64,000 bases of DNA from the NCBI RefSeq assembly GCF_024139115.2, contig NC_085139.1:137137121-137201120 (forward strand), read 5' to 3'. Each line of letters begins with the position of its first letter. Positions within the stretch are counted from its first letter, which is position 1. The notes under the pieces were generated by a model, which worked only from the letters and a program-made list of their open reading frames with translations, ran no database searches and was not told the DNA's origin. The position numbers and the translations under genes were made by a program. This document shows positions 1 through 12,072 of this stretch, piece by piece. The stretch comes from Armigeres subalbatus (Eukaryota > Arthropoda > Insecta > Diptera > Culicidae).

Positions 1-3000
1 TGGGATACCTGAGCATGTCCTTGAAGGATCAGAAGGACATTTGGGGTTGATTTGTGCAATGTACATGAAGAAATTCGAATTAATTGGATTTAATCTGGAA
101 TAATTGACTTTTTATTAAATAATTTGATTAAAATTATTTTTATCGAGGTACGTTGGAATGCTATGCAATTGCGACAAACTTGGGATACCTGAGAATGTCC
201 TTGAAGGATCAGAAGGACATTTGGGGTCGATTTGTGCAATATACTTAAATAAATTCGAATTAATTGGATTTAATCTGGAATAATTGACTTTTTATTAAAT
301 AATTTGATAAAAAATATTTCTATCGAGGTACGTTGGCATGCTATGCAATTGCGACAAACTTGGAATACCTGAGCATGTCCTTGAAGGATCAGAAGGACAT
401 TTGGGGTCGATTTGTGCAATGTACTTAAATAAATTCGAATTAATTGGATTTAATCTGGAATAATTGACTTTTTATTAAATAATTTGATAAAAAATATTTC
501 TATCGAGGTACGTTTGCATGCTATGCAACTGCGACAAACTTGGGATACCTGAGAATGTCCTTGAGGGATCAGAAGGACATTTGGGGTTGATTTGTGCAAT
601 GTACCTAAATAAATTCGAATTAATTGGATTTAATCTGGAATAATTGACTTTTTATTAAATAATTTGATTAAAATTATTTTTATCGAAGTACGTTGACATA
701 CTATGCAATTGCGACAAACTTGGGATACCTGAGAATGTCCTTGAAGGATCAGAAGGACATTTGGGGTCGATTTGTGCAATGTACTTAAATAAATTCGAAT
801 TAATTGGATTTAATATGGAATAATTGACCTTTTATTAAATAATTTGATTAAAATTATTTTCATCGAGGTACGTTGGCATGCTATGCAATTGCGACAAACT
901 TGGGATACCTGAGAATGTCCTTGAAGGATCAGAAGGACATTTGGGGTCGATTTGTGCAATGTACCTAAATAAATTCGAATTAATTGGATTTAATCTGGAA
1001 TAATTGACTTTTTATTAAATAATTTGATAAAAAATATTTCTATCGAGGTACGTTGGCATGCTATGCAATTGCGACAAACTTGGGATACCTGAGCATGTCC
1101 TTGAGGGATCAGAAGGACATTTGGGGTTGATTTGTGCAATGTACCTAAATAAATTCGAATTAATTGGATTTAATCTGGAATAATTGACTTTTTATTAAAT
1201 AATTTGATAAAAAATATTTCTATCGAGGTACGTTGGCATGCTATGCAATTGCGACAAACTTGGGATACCTGAGAATGTCCTTGAAGGATCAGAAGGACAT
1301 TTGGGGTCGATTTGTGCAATGTACCTAAATAAATTCGAATTAATTGGATTTAATCTGGAATAATTGACTTTTTATTAAATAATTTGATAAAAAATATTTC
1401 TATCGAGGTACGTTGGCATGCTATGCAATTGCGACAAACTTGGAATACCTGAGCATGTCCTTGAAGGATCAGAAGGACATTTGGGGTCGATTTGTGCAAT
1501 GTACTTAAATAAATTCGAATTAATTGGATTTAATCTGGAATAATTGACTTTTATTAAATAATTTGATAAAAAATATTTCTATCGAGGTACGTTAGCATGC
1601 TATGCAACTGCGACAAGCTTAGGATACCTGAGAATGTCCTTGAGGGATCAGAAGGACATTTGGGGTTGATTTGTGCAATGTACCTAAATAAATTCGAATT
1701 AATTGGATTTAATCTGGAATAATTGACTTTTATTAAATAATTTGATTAAAATTATTTTTATCGAGGTACGTTGGCATGCTATGCAATTGCGACAAATCTG
1801 GGATACCTGAGCTAGTCCTTGAAGGATCAGAAGGACATTTGGGGTTGATTTGTGCAATGTACCTAAAGAAATTCGAATTAATTGGATTTAATCTGGAATA
1901 ATTGACTTTTATTAAATAATTTGATAAAAAATATTTCTATCGAGGTACGTTGGCATGCTATGCAATTGCGACAAACTTGGGATACCTGGAGCATGTCCTT
2001 GAGGGATCAGAAGGACATTTGGGGTTGATTTGTGCAATGTACTTAAATAAATTCGAATTAATTGGATTTAATCTGGAATAATTGACTTTATTAAATAATT
2101 TGATTAAAATTATTTTTATCGAGGTACGTTGGAATGCCATGTAATTGCGACAAACTTGAATACCTGAGAATGTTCTTGAAGGATCAGAAGGACATTTGGG
2201 GTCGATTTGTGCAATGAACTTAAAGAAATTCGAATTAATTGGATTTAAACTGAAATAATTGACTTTTTATTAAATAATTTGATAAAAGATATTGCTATCG
2301 AGGTACGTTGGCATGCTATGCAACTGCGACAAACTTGGGATACCTGAGAATGTCCTTGAGGGATCAGAAGGACATTTGGGGTTGATTTGTGCAATGTACT
2401 TAAATAAATTCGAATTAATTGGATTTAATCTGGAATAATTGACTTTTTATTAAATAATTTGATTAAAATTATTTTTATCGAGGTACGTTGGAATGCCATG
2501 TAATTGCGACAAACTTGGGATACCTGAGAATGTCCTTGAAGGATCAGAAGGACATTTGGGGTCGATTTGTGCAATGTACTTAAAGAAATTCGAATTAATT
2601 GGATTTAATCTGGAATAATTGACTTTTATTAAATAATTTGATTAAAATTATTTTATCGAGGTACGTTGGCATGCTATTCAATTGCGACAAATCTTGGGAT
2701 ACTTGAGCATGTCCTTGAAGGATCAGAAGGACATTTGGGGTTGATTTGTGCAATGTACCTAAAGAAATTGAATTAATTGGATTTAATCTGGAATAATTGA
2801 CTTTTTATTAAATAATTTGATAAAAAATATTTCTATCGAGGTAAGTTGGCATGCTATGCAATTGCGACAAACTTGGGATACCTGAGAATGTCCTTGAGGG
2901 ATCAGACGGACATTTGGGGTTGATTTGTGCAATGTACCTAAATAAATTCAATTAATTGGATTTAATCTGGAATAATTGACTTTTTATTAAATAATTTGAT

Positions 3001-5742
3001 AAAAATTATTTTTATCGAGGTACGTTGGCATGCTATGCAACTGCGACAAACTTGGGATACCTGAGAATGTCCTTGAGGGATCAGAAGGACATTTGGGGTT
3101 GATTTGTGCAATGTACCTAAATAAATTCGAATTAATTGGATTTAATCTGGAATAATTGACTTTTTATTAAATAATTTGATTAAAATTATTTTTATCGAGG
3201 TACGTTGGCATGCTATGCAATTGCGACAAACTTGGGATACCTGAGAATGTCCTTGAGGGATCAGAAGGACATTTGGGGTTGATTTGTGCAATGTACTTAA
3301 ATAAATTCGAATTAATTGGATTTAATCTGGAATAATTGACTTTTTATTAAATAATTTGATTAAAATTACTTTTATCGAGGTACGTTGGCATACTATGCAA
3401 TTGCGACAAACTTGGGATACCTGAGAATGTCCTTGAGGGATCAGAAGGACATTTGGGGTTGATTTGTGCAATGTACTTAAATAAATTCGAATTAATTGGA
3501 TTTAATCTGGAATAATTGACTTTTTATTAAATAATTTGATAAAAATATTTCTATCGAGGTACGTTGGCATGCTATGCAATTGCGACAAACTTGGATACCT
3601 GAGCATGTCCTTGAGGGATCAGAAGGACATTTGGGGTTGATTTGTGCAATGTACTTAAAAAATTCGAATTAATTGGATTTAATCTGAATAATTGACTTTT
3701 ATTAAATAATTTGATTAAAATTATTTTTATCGAGGTACGTTGGCATGCTATGCAATTGCAAAAAATCTGGGATACTTGAGCATTCCCTTGTAGGATCAGA
3801 AGGACATTTGGGGTTGATTGGTGCAATGTACCTAAAGAAATTCGAATTAATTGGATTTAATCTGGAATAATTGACTTTTTATTAAATAATTTGATAAAAA
3901 TATTTCTATCGAGGTACGTTGGCATGCTATGCAATTGCGACAAACTTGGGATACCTGAGAATGTCCTTGAGGGATCAGAAGGACATTTGGGGTTGATTTG
4001 TGCAATGTACCTAAATAAATTCGAATTAATTGGATTTAATCTGGAATAATTGACTTTTTATTAAATAATTTGATTAAAATTATTTTTATCGAGGTACGTT
4101 GGCATGCTATGCAACTGCGACAAACTTGGGATACCTGAGAATGTCCTTGAGGGATCAGAAGGACATTTGGGGTTGATTTGTGCAATGTACCTAAATAAAT
4201 TCGAATTAATTGATTTAATCTGGAATAATTGACTTTTATTAAATAATTTGATAAAAATATTTCTATCGAGGTACGTTGGCATGCTATGCAATTGCGACAA
4301 ACTTGATACCTGAGAATGTCCTTGAGGGATCAGAAGGACATTTGGGGTTAATTTGTGCAATGTACCTAAATAAATTCGAATTAATTGGATTTAATCTGGA
4401 ATAATTGACTTTTATTAAATAGTTTGATTAAAATTATTTTTATCGAGGTACGTTGGCATGCTATGCAATTGCAACAAACTTTGGATAGCTTGGCGAATGT
4501 CCTTGAGGGATCAGAAGGACATTTGGGGTTGATTTGTGCAATGTCTTCTTTTCTTCATTGGCATTACATCCCCACTGGGATATTGTTGCCTCGCAGCTTA
4601 GTGTTCACTAAGCATTTCCGCAGTTATTAACTGCGAGGTTTCTAAGCCAAGTTACCATTTTTGCATTCGTATATCATGAGGCTAACACGATGATACTTTT
4701 ATGCCTAGGGATGTCGAGACAATTTCCAATCCGAAAATTGTCTAAACCGGCACTGGGAATCGAGCCCAGCCACCCTCAGCATGGTCTTGCTTTGTAGCCG
4801 CGCGTCTTACTGCACGGCTAAGGAGGGCCCTATTTGTGCAATGTACCTAAAGAAATTCGAATTAATTGGATTTAATATGGAATAATTGACTTTTTATTAA
4901 ATAATTTGATAAAATATTTCTATCGAGGTACGTTGGCATGCTATGCATTTGCGACAAACTTGATACCTGAGAATGTCCTTGAGGGATCAGAAGGACATTT
5001 GGGGTTAATCTGTGCAATGTACCTAAATAAATTCGAATTAATTGGATTTAATCTGGAATAATTGACTTTTTATTAAATAATTTGATTAAAATTATTTTTA
5101 TCGAGGTACGTTGGAATGCCATGTAATTGCGACAAACTTGAGATACCTGAGAATGTCCTTGAAGGATCAGAAGGACATTTGGGGTTGATTTGTGCAATGT
5201 ACCTAAATAAATTCGAATTAATTGGATTTAATCTGGAATAATTGACTTTTTATTAAATAATTTGATTAAAATTATTTTTATCGAGGTACGTTGGAATGCC
5301 ATGTAATTGCGACAAACTTGGGATACCTGAGAATGTCCTTGAAGGATCAGAAGGACATTTGGGGTCGATTTGTGCAATGTACTTAAAGAAATTCGAATTA
5401 ATTGGATTTAATCTGGAATAATTGACTTTTTATTAAATAATTTGATAAAAAATATTTCTATCGAGGTACGTTGGCATGCTATGCAATTGCGACAAACTTG
5501 GGATACCTGAGAATGTCCTTGAAGGATCAGAAGGACATTTGGGGTCGATTTGTGCAATGAACTTAAAGAAATTCAATTAATTGGATTTAATGTGGAATAG
5601 TTGACTTTTTTTTAAATAATTTGATAAAAAATATTTCTATCGAGGTACGTTGGCATGCTATGCAACTGCGACAAACTTGGGATACCTGAGAATGTCCTTG
5701 AAGGATCAGATGGACATTGTTGGTCGATTTGTGCAATGTACC
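1..5742. repeat. 180-bp satellite array, about 30 units plus a partial unit
   Basis: Near-identical units of 176-181 bp run head to tail from base 1, so the array continues to the left of the window. Each starts near tgggatacctgagaatgtcc and ends near atgcaattgcgacaaact. Two variants alternate irregularly in the unit centre (gattaaaattatttttatc and gataaaaaatatttctatc), together with linked tcga/ttga and gaagg/gaggg differences, so there is no simple dimer order. Each unit carries the short inverted repeat gtcctt...aaggac. One unit is split by the SINE at 4545-4831. The last unit stops at the gtgcaatgtac motif near 5742. Short ORFs read through it are chance. Confidence 0.97.
4545..4831 (-). 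mobile_element. tRNA-derived SINE, Feilai type, full length
   Basis: Read on the minus strand, the element begins with a tRNA-like head. An A-box-like stretch near 4810-4820 (tagccgtgcag) is followed by a B-box-like ggctcgattcc near 4755-4770. A tRNA-unrelated body follows, and then a tail reading gtggggatgtaatgccaat plus A/G-rich triplets. It is flanked by a 13-bp target-site duplication, atttgtgcaatgt, at 4532-4544 and 4832-4844. Both copies are part of the satellite unit, so the SINE landed in the array after the array formed. The architecture matches the Feilai SINEs described from Aedes aegypti. It is not a functional tRNA gene. Confidence 0.85.
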
Positions 5743-6350
5743 TTATTGATATGCATTTTTGAACTATATATTTATATCTTATCGGTTTTTAATTTCGTTT
5801 TGAATTGAAAATTGTTGGAAATGCATTTTATACAATATCCGAGCGTTCTGTTAATTGCCTACTTTCAGGCGTAAGCTCTTATTTATGTTTTGGTGTGTAT
5901 TTAGGAGTTTTCTAATGTATTTATATGATTTTTGGCCCGAAATCACGCTTTTTAGTATAAAACTGCCATTATTCAACTTAAGTATAAGGTTTTATATATG
6001 TTTCCGGCCTAGAATTTTCCAAGGAATCCGATTCCGTCGAGTTATCTAACATATAAAGCGATTTGAAAAGTTTAGTATAAGAAAGTATGGGAAATTTTGA
6101 GGTACGTTGAAAAACAAATATAATTCCGGAAGGTACGTACTTGGTACATTACATTAGCGATAAAATTGAGAAGTTTTACGAAGATTTTCGAAAAATCGAC
6201 CGTCTATTCAGCAGGCCACCGATTTTCTAGGAAATATTGAGGTACGTTCAAAATCCCCGGAGGTACGCATAGGTACGCATTTGGTACATCAACTTAGAGG
6301 TATTTATTTTCAATTTTGTGATAAGTGGCCTGCCAGCTAGACGGACATAG
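5743..6350. other. unassigned DNA flanking the satellite, with aggtacg motifs
   Basis: AT-rich, with no credible gene. Copies of gaggtacgtt and ggtacgca recur near 6100, 6130, 6240 and 6265-6275. The satellite unit contains the same tcgaggtacgttgg core, so this may be diverged satellite-related sequence. A 9-bp inverted repeat (gcaggccac / gtggcctgc) sits at 6211-6219 and 6325-6333. The 64-codon ORF near 5855 has no recognisable domain. Confidence 0.4.
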
Positions 6351-6351
6351 T

Positions 6352-6381
6352 GTGGGGATGTAATGCCAATAAGAAGAAGAA
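6352..6381 (+). mobile_element. 3' tail fragment of a Feilai-type SINE
   Basis: gtggggatgtaatgccaat followed by aagaagaaga is the reverse complement of the tail of the SINE at 4545-4831, so this is a 5'-truncated copy in plus orientation. No tRNA head is visible upstream and I see no target-site duplication. Confidence 0.65.
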
Positions 6382-6409
6382 CTAGACACAAACTTACTGA
6401 GCTCTACTC

Positions 6410-6870
6410 GAGCATTCTGGTAAAAGCTAATCGCAATCCTACCCTGATGTTCAAATTTGCAAAGGAGTTTAAAGATCCCTATTGTCTGAGATCAATTTTC
6501 TACACATTGGTGTGATCATTAGTGGAATCTTCAACAGTTAGAACCCCGCTTCCCTTATCTGGATCAAAAGATTTGGCTTGAGAGGTTTACCATGGAACAA
6601 TCCTTATGAACTCCCTCCTTATCTTGAACGGTGCCAGCTTCTGAGAGTAGAAAGTTCCGAAAAAAGGAGGAATATGTTGAGGGCTGTATTCGTAGCCAAA
6701 CTCTTGAAAGGAGAAATTGATGCGCCAAATATTCTTGCTAGAATAAACTTTAACGTTCCTCGAAGAACTTTTAGAACTGTTTACGGCTTGAACCTCATCG
6801 CACAGATTACGGATAAAACGAACCAATTAGAGCTAAATGTGTTATACTCAATGCTAACTATCATTTGTTT
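6410..6870 (+). pseudogene. C-terminal remnant of a Jockey/CR1-like LINE ORF2
   Basis: The conceptual product has the pattern common at the end of insect Jockey-like ORF2 proteins: a segment RGLPWNNPYELPPYLERCQ followed by LLRVESSEKRR and a basic, leucine-rich stretch (RAVFVAKLLKGEIDAP...LARINFNVPRRTFR). Upstream, from about 6410, the same reading continues as FAKEFKDPYCLRS but is broken by in-frame stops and a frame change. It is therefore a dead fragment, and the methionine near 6578 is not a real start. No RT catalytic motif is present. The family assignment is from recalled pattern and moderately sure. Confidence 0.5.
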
Positions 6871-6929
6871 GATTTTAATTTGTCAAGAACAGACTTCTGA
6901 ATCACGGTATACTGTAATATTTGTTTAGT

Positions 6930-7560
6930 TCGTAAGCGTGATTTTCATGCAGACTCTAGGATGTCCGATGGAAGTAATCAAAATACAAAATATCAGTAAT
7001 AAACAATTACAAAACTCTTCACAAAATAAATATATTTTTCCATAAAAAAAATAAAATTGCTCCACAAAATAATTTATAAATAGCAAAAAAAATATGAATA
7101 TTTCCATAGAAAAAACAAAAAAAAGGTTTTCCATGAAATTTAAGCGTTTTGAAAGAAGGGTCGTTAATGGAAAAATGCTCAGTTTTATTGCTTTTTTATA
7201 CTTCTTCATGAAAATTTTCATATTTTTTGAAATGCTCTTTATTGTTTTTGTAATTCTCTATTGCCAATATTGATTTATTCATGGGCATTTTGTATTTTTT
7301 TCGTGGAACATTTTAATTTCTTTATGAATAATTCTTCTTTTATTATTGCAATTTTGTGTGTTTTATTATTGCATTTTTTGTGTTTATTATAGCAATTTTA
7401 TTATTGCCTTTAAAAGTCCTAATTTATTTTTGTTTTATGGACAATTACTAATTATTTACGGAAGTTTTGCATTATTTGTGGAAATTTTATATTTATTTAT
7501 TGTTCATATCCTGATTTCTTTATTGACAATTTTCTAATTTTATAGTTTTTATTCTAGTCA
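6930..7560. other. very AT-rich low-complexity stretch, no gene
   Basis: Long A and T runs with repeated ttttatt and aaaaaat words. The ORFs of 60-100 codons here encode F/L/I/Y-rich strings, as expected by chance from AT-rich DNA. Confidence 0.6.
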
Positions 7561-7719
7561 CTTTCGCACTTATCTTCGCATAGTTAATTGTACGTCACTA
7601 TAGACAGACTGGTTACAAACAGAATTTGGTCTCGAATAAGCAAATGTTTGAATCTATTGTGACATAAATTATAGAAAACATTTATAACGTCTTTGTACGT
7701 TACCTCTAATTCATTGTTA

Positions 7720-8960
7720 CAAACTTTTGAAAAAAAAACTCCGTGGGACAGCTGCCATCGTCAACGACGAAGTGACGAGTAGCAATGAAGCCATTTTAAC
7801 TTTTGTCATCCCTGGCCATGGACTGTCCGACCTAGTTTCCTTGATCGGGTTGCCTTGCTATCTTTTTACGCCCTTTGATCTAGCTCGCGATTTTCGTGGA
7901 CCTGCTCTTCCAGTCAACGCACACTCGACGCCTTTTTTGCATTCTGTGGGTAGCGCTTGTGCCTGTCCCGGACAGGCTTGTGTGTAGCAGTCTGTGTGCT
8001 CTTCTGAGCCTTGACATAGCCTTCCAGCTTAGCCGCAAGCACTTCCTGTTCCTGCTTTGCAGCAAGAACCAAATTGCAAAGCATGAGCAGGTTAAGCTTG
8101 CCCCGTTTATTGGTGAAGTCGGTAACGCCATCTAGTTGCACCATGACGATGGTCCAGCTCAACAGGACGCCGCTCGACCCTATCTCTACCTTTTCTGCTG
8201 CCGCATGCCAGCTATTGACGCACCGGTTGCACTCTCTTTGACGACTGCTTAGCCACTTATCTACTTCTGATCCATCTCTTTCGCCCTCGAAGTTCGCGTT
8301 GGGCGAAGAACTTATAAAATCTCTTCTTCGAAAGGGTTCACTTCCGTTCCTTTGGTGGTTGCTTAAGCCATATTCATGATTGTGGGGTCCCCTTTAGGGA
8401 TGCCCTTGAACCCAGATGGAATAGTCAAAATCAACTGGTCATACTTCCATATGGTTCGATAAACCAGACGGCTGGATTGGGACGGCGTACTCCACAGTCC
8501 TGCCATGGGCATGAGCCCACCCGCCATTTCAAGATTGTGTCACCTGACTTTACTCAAGAAGTGGAATGATACAACTGTCAGCCCTTGATGCATTGTATCC
8601 ATCTTGATTTCAGCTCGCTTCCATTGACGTTGCCGTTGTCGAAGCTCCTGAGCGAGGTTGGCGTGCTTTGAACGCCGGATGGTAGCTTTAATGAAACCTG
8701 CTGGTAGATACATGCAGCCCTTAGAAATAGTCCGTCCTACCGCAACCTCTCGGTGGGTTTTCTACGAGCAAGGAATGCTTTATGCACACGTGCCATGATA
8801 GTTCCCTAACAACTGCACGGGAGTGTGTCAGAGTATGGAACTCCTCCAGCCGTGACTGGCCTTATTCACTAAACCCATTTTGGGGTTCAACTCCATAACT
8901 TCAATACGGGACTAGCTTTCAGTATTACTTACACTTCACACATTTAATAAGGAAACAAAT
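7720..8960 (-). pseudogene. possible 5' UTR/ORF1 remnant of a retroelement
   Basis: The base composition is clearly more GC-rich than its neighbours. On the minus strand the 7914-8162 frame reads TIVMVQLDGVTDFTNKRGKL followed by a charged, helix-like segment rich in K, E and A (AAKQEQEVLAAKLEGYVKAQ). Stops and frame changes surround it. I do not recognise a specific family. A decayed gag-like ORF1 with its leader is the simplest reading, inferred from composition and context only. Confidence 0.25.
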
Positions 8961-8970
8961 TTGAACTATT

Positions 8971-9000
8971 CGTCCAAACGGCATTCGGCCAAATGACCTT
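8971..9000. repeat. isolated fragment of the foldback arm repeat
   Basis: The sequence gcattcggccaaatgacctt matches the 17-bp arm unit of the foldback elements at 20.7, 37.3 and 46.7 kb. It is an orphan copy with no core block next to it. Confidence 0.5.
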
Positions 9001-9533
9001 ATATAATGTACACAGTTTTCTCGAAACAATATTCATCGCCCGTGTACAAAATGTCAGACACACAAAAGTTCTGTAACAGAACGCAAAGGCTATGTTCCGA
9101 ATTCAAATGTTTCCTCGAATTCAAAGTAATTATCTTTTGACAGTGCTTTTTTGGCGATTTTGTGTTTATGTAACTGTTATCGGTATTGTTCATACGATAT
9201 TGAATTCCTCTGGCCAAGCAATCGCAAATTGTTGCTTGACCAGCGTCAGACCACAATGTCAACAAGGGTACATTACCTTGATGGTGGAGAAAATAAGACA
9301 ACACCTAGAAGGTGCGTACCGATAACACCAATTCTGTAAGTCAATTTTTTAACCACTTGTTCAAAAAAAATCTTCAATTCCAATGGGTATGTGCAGTTTT
9401 GCATTCATTCTACAAACGCTTTCCAGGAGGAAATTGAAATATCGCTCATATAATAATGTGCATTCATATATTATACACATTTTCCTAACGACAACCTCAT
9501 TCGATGGAAATTCCTCTCCGCTTTTCATTTCAG

Positions 9534-9742
9534 TGCCGATACCAGAGGCCGGGACGTGACGTCAGCGAAGCGGTGGTCGGACGAATCCGTGTTCGGCAAC
9601 CGGGCGTACTTTCTGTTCGATAAGCAGCCGGGCGAGCTGGCGGTGCAAAATGCTCGCGAAGCAGACAGCGGCATGTACCGCTGTCGGGTGGATTTTATCA
9701 TAGCACAAACTAGGAATAGCATCGTAAATTTAACAATAATTG
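9534..9742 (+). CDS. internal exon of a sidestep-family immunoglobulin cell-surface protein
   Basis: A 209-bp exon encodes about 69 residues that end an Ig V-type domain. Visible are RGRD near the start, RWSDESVFGNRAYF, the Ig strand E-F signature AREADSGMYRCRVDF with the canonical D-x-G-x-Y-x-C motif, and TRNSIVNLTIIG closing the domain. This wording (W-S-D...F-G-R-A-F, C-R-V-D-F...T-R-N...V-N-L-T) is characteristic of the insect sidestep (Side) family of Beat receptors, which act in motor-axon guidance and synaptic matching. A pyrimidine-rich acceptor ending cag precedes 9534 and a strong gtaagt donor follows at 9743. The upstream intron is phase 2 and the downstream one phase 1. No stop interrupts it. 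I see no other exon in the window, so flanking introns must be long. Which paralogue it is cannot be told from one exon. Confidence 0.85.
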
Positions 9743-11863
9743 GTAAGTGATTTGATTTGCAGAAGCGAACCGTTTCGCGTGAATTGTCGATACATATGGG
9801 ATCGGGGATGCTACGAAACTGCTGAGCTCCTCCGTACCAGTGCGCTATCGTGAGCAGAAAATTTGTCGGGAATCTACACAACGCACGAAAGCTTCGTTTA
9901 TCGTGCTTCTTTCTGCATACCAGGTACGGATATATGTACGACCTGCAATATCAACAAACGAATGATAGTTTTCCGCGGAGCCGGCACTTTGTTAGAATGA
10001 AAGATAAATGCCGTCGTATTCACTTCCTCGATTGAAAGGCTCTGGTAGGAATCTAACGAAACAACACCGCCATACGTGTTCCTGGCACGCACCGTTCATG
10101 ATCACAAAACCATCGACATCAATTTGTTGTCAGTTGTTCTTGGTGGAATCGGAACATTTTGAATATTGGCGTGAACGGTGGTCATGTTTGATATTTGCTC
10201 AAGGAATAATGGCAGCATATGAGGTTCCCCCGAGTTATTCTATACGTGCAATATGGTATGTCGTTTTTGTATGTAAAATGTTTGCTTTCTAGGACATCGA
10301 ATAGAAACAATTTTTTATTCTATGTAAAATATTGTTATTAAGTAAAGATTTTTTTTTGACTTTTCATCTGCACCATTGTATTATAATAATCGAACTTTTG
10401 ACAATAAGTAGGTAGAAATGGATCTAGCACATCGAATTTTTTACTTGCTTTCTGAGCCTTTTGAGGCTCTATATGACATTGACATTGAGAGCATCCATTT
10501 TCATATGTAATTGCAGTTTAATCACCATACATTCAAGGCCTGACTGTACTAAATTGTCTCATTGTTCATTATAGCTTACCCTTATTTATGAAGTCTGATA
10601 CACTCGACAAAACGATTACGATCGTTAAATTTGAACACGCGTCAAGTATGGTAATTTCCTGTTCCGTGCATTTTATTACGTCTGTTTTGCAGTCAAAGAT
10701 CAGCATTACTTGATTATCTTAATTTTTCCGCCTCGCGTTTTATTTGCCGAATATTTTAACTTCGGTAATTACCACGCTTCTATCAAAATCATAAACCAGC
10801 CAACGCTCGGCTAAGATCCGTACTGTCGTCACAAATTGTTACACGAAAAGTTCATGCATCGTCTACTGACTTATGCAAATCTAACAGCCTACACTTTGGA
10901 GCAGAGTGTGGGAAAAATGGAACGAAATCTGTTATAATTTATTCATGTTCCATTCATATTTGATTGCACTGCTGTGCCTGTTACTTACTTTGGCATCAAC
11001 GGTTGCTGTTTCAGCACTTCACTCTTTTTTTTGATCATTTAGGCTGAGGCACTCTATTTTTCTACAGCCCAAATTCTCTGCACACGAAGCCCAGACCCAT
11101 CAGTTAAGAAGGCGTGCAAACGGATGTGCTGCTACCACATGGAGCCAACATCGTTCCGTTCGTCGGCTGCGAAGCATTTTTTTGGAATCAATTTACAACA
11201 GATACGTCAGGATAAAATACCATAATGTGGATATCTTCAAAATGGCATGTGTATCTATATACGATACTGCACGAGTTAGTTGAAGAATGCAATTTAGCAA
11301 GAAAAACCGGCTCTGCTGTCTGAAAAGCAGAGATAGTTTAGGCATTTTAGAAACAGTTATTACAGTCAGTATGATTTATGCCTTTGCAAAATGCATTAAT
11401 TTTGCACTCTTCTCTGAAAGTAATAAAGCATCTTCGACATTCTTTTGGCCGTACTATCAATGGAATATTGCAGAAACTTTAGATGAAGATCTGGCAAGAA
11501 CTGCATTAAGTATCGAAAAACATTAGAACAGTACCGCTGTGTTTAAATGTTCTAACTTCATCCGATGCTTATTTTTGAGTAGGTATTCGGTGAAACGTGG
11601 AATCAAAGTTCACTTCACAAACTTTTCCAGATTATTGTTTTGATCGCCGTGTTGCGACAATCCAAAGAGCTAACTCGTTTTTGGGTTGTGGAGTTGCTTT
11701 TAGCTGCAATATATTGATTTCAATTAGTATTAAGTTCAAACATAGTTCGTTAGTTCAATTTTGCATGAATAGATAATTTTACAATTTAGTTTATAATTTG
11801 CATGATTTAGTTTTAAGTAGGATAACAAATTGAGTGTTTAGCTTACATTTTTAGTCTCTTTTA
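9743..11863. other. presumed intron downstream of the Ig exon
   Basis: I found no further Ig exon, RNA gene or recognisable element. Short ORFs at 9850-10292 and 11287-11526 lack domains and coding-like composition. The interval is read as intron only because it follows a good splice donor. Confidence 0.4.
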
Positions 11864-12063
11864 TGTGTGAATCCTGTCCAACAACCATTAATTTTCAAAA
11901 AATCTATAAAATAATCACTTTTATTGACGGTCTCAACTTTGTGTACTACGTGTGTCTCGTTTGCTATCTGTTTTGTACTGTATTAGGTGGACTGAAATGA
12001 TCGGCTACGAAGTCATCGGTGCGGTTGTTTTTTGTTCGTTCCTCACAGTTGGCAGTAGGTACA
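11864..12063 (-). mobile_element. possible 3' LTR of a BEL/Pao element
   Basis: Immediately downstream (minus strand) of the BEL integrase C-terminal reading frame lies a segment that starts TGTACC near 12063 and ends TCACACA near 11864. It holds an AATAAAA signal near 11915-11925. TG...CA ends, a polyadenylation signal and this position fit an LTR of about 200 bp. There is no second LTR to compare it with and no visible target duplication, so the ends are provisional. Confidence 0.35.
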
Positions 12064-12072
12064 CGGGAGAAA

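Noticed and set aside
4745..4830. tRNA gene on the minus strand
   Set aside because: A and B box resemblance is imperfect, there is no convincing cloverleaf, and it is the head of a duplication-flanked SINE.
1..5742. CRISPR-like array of regular repeats
   Set aside because: The whole 180-bp unit is conserved with no variable spacers, and the context is eukaryotic.
6925..7221. Membrane-protein-like minus ORF of 98 codons
   Set aside because: F/L/I-rich product is expected from AT-rich low-complexity DNA. No other support.
9525..9881. 118-codon minus ORF overlapping the Ig exon
   Set aside because: Shadow of the exon. The plus strand has splice sites and Ig motifs.
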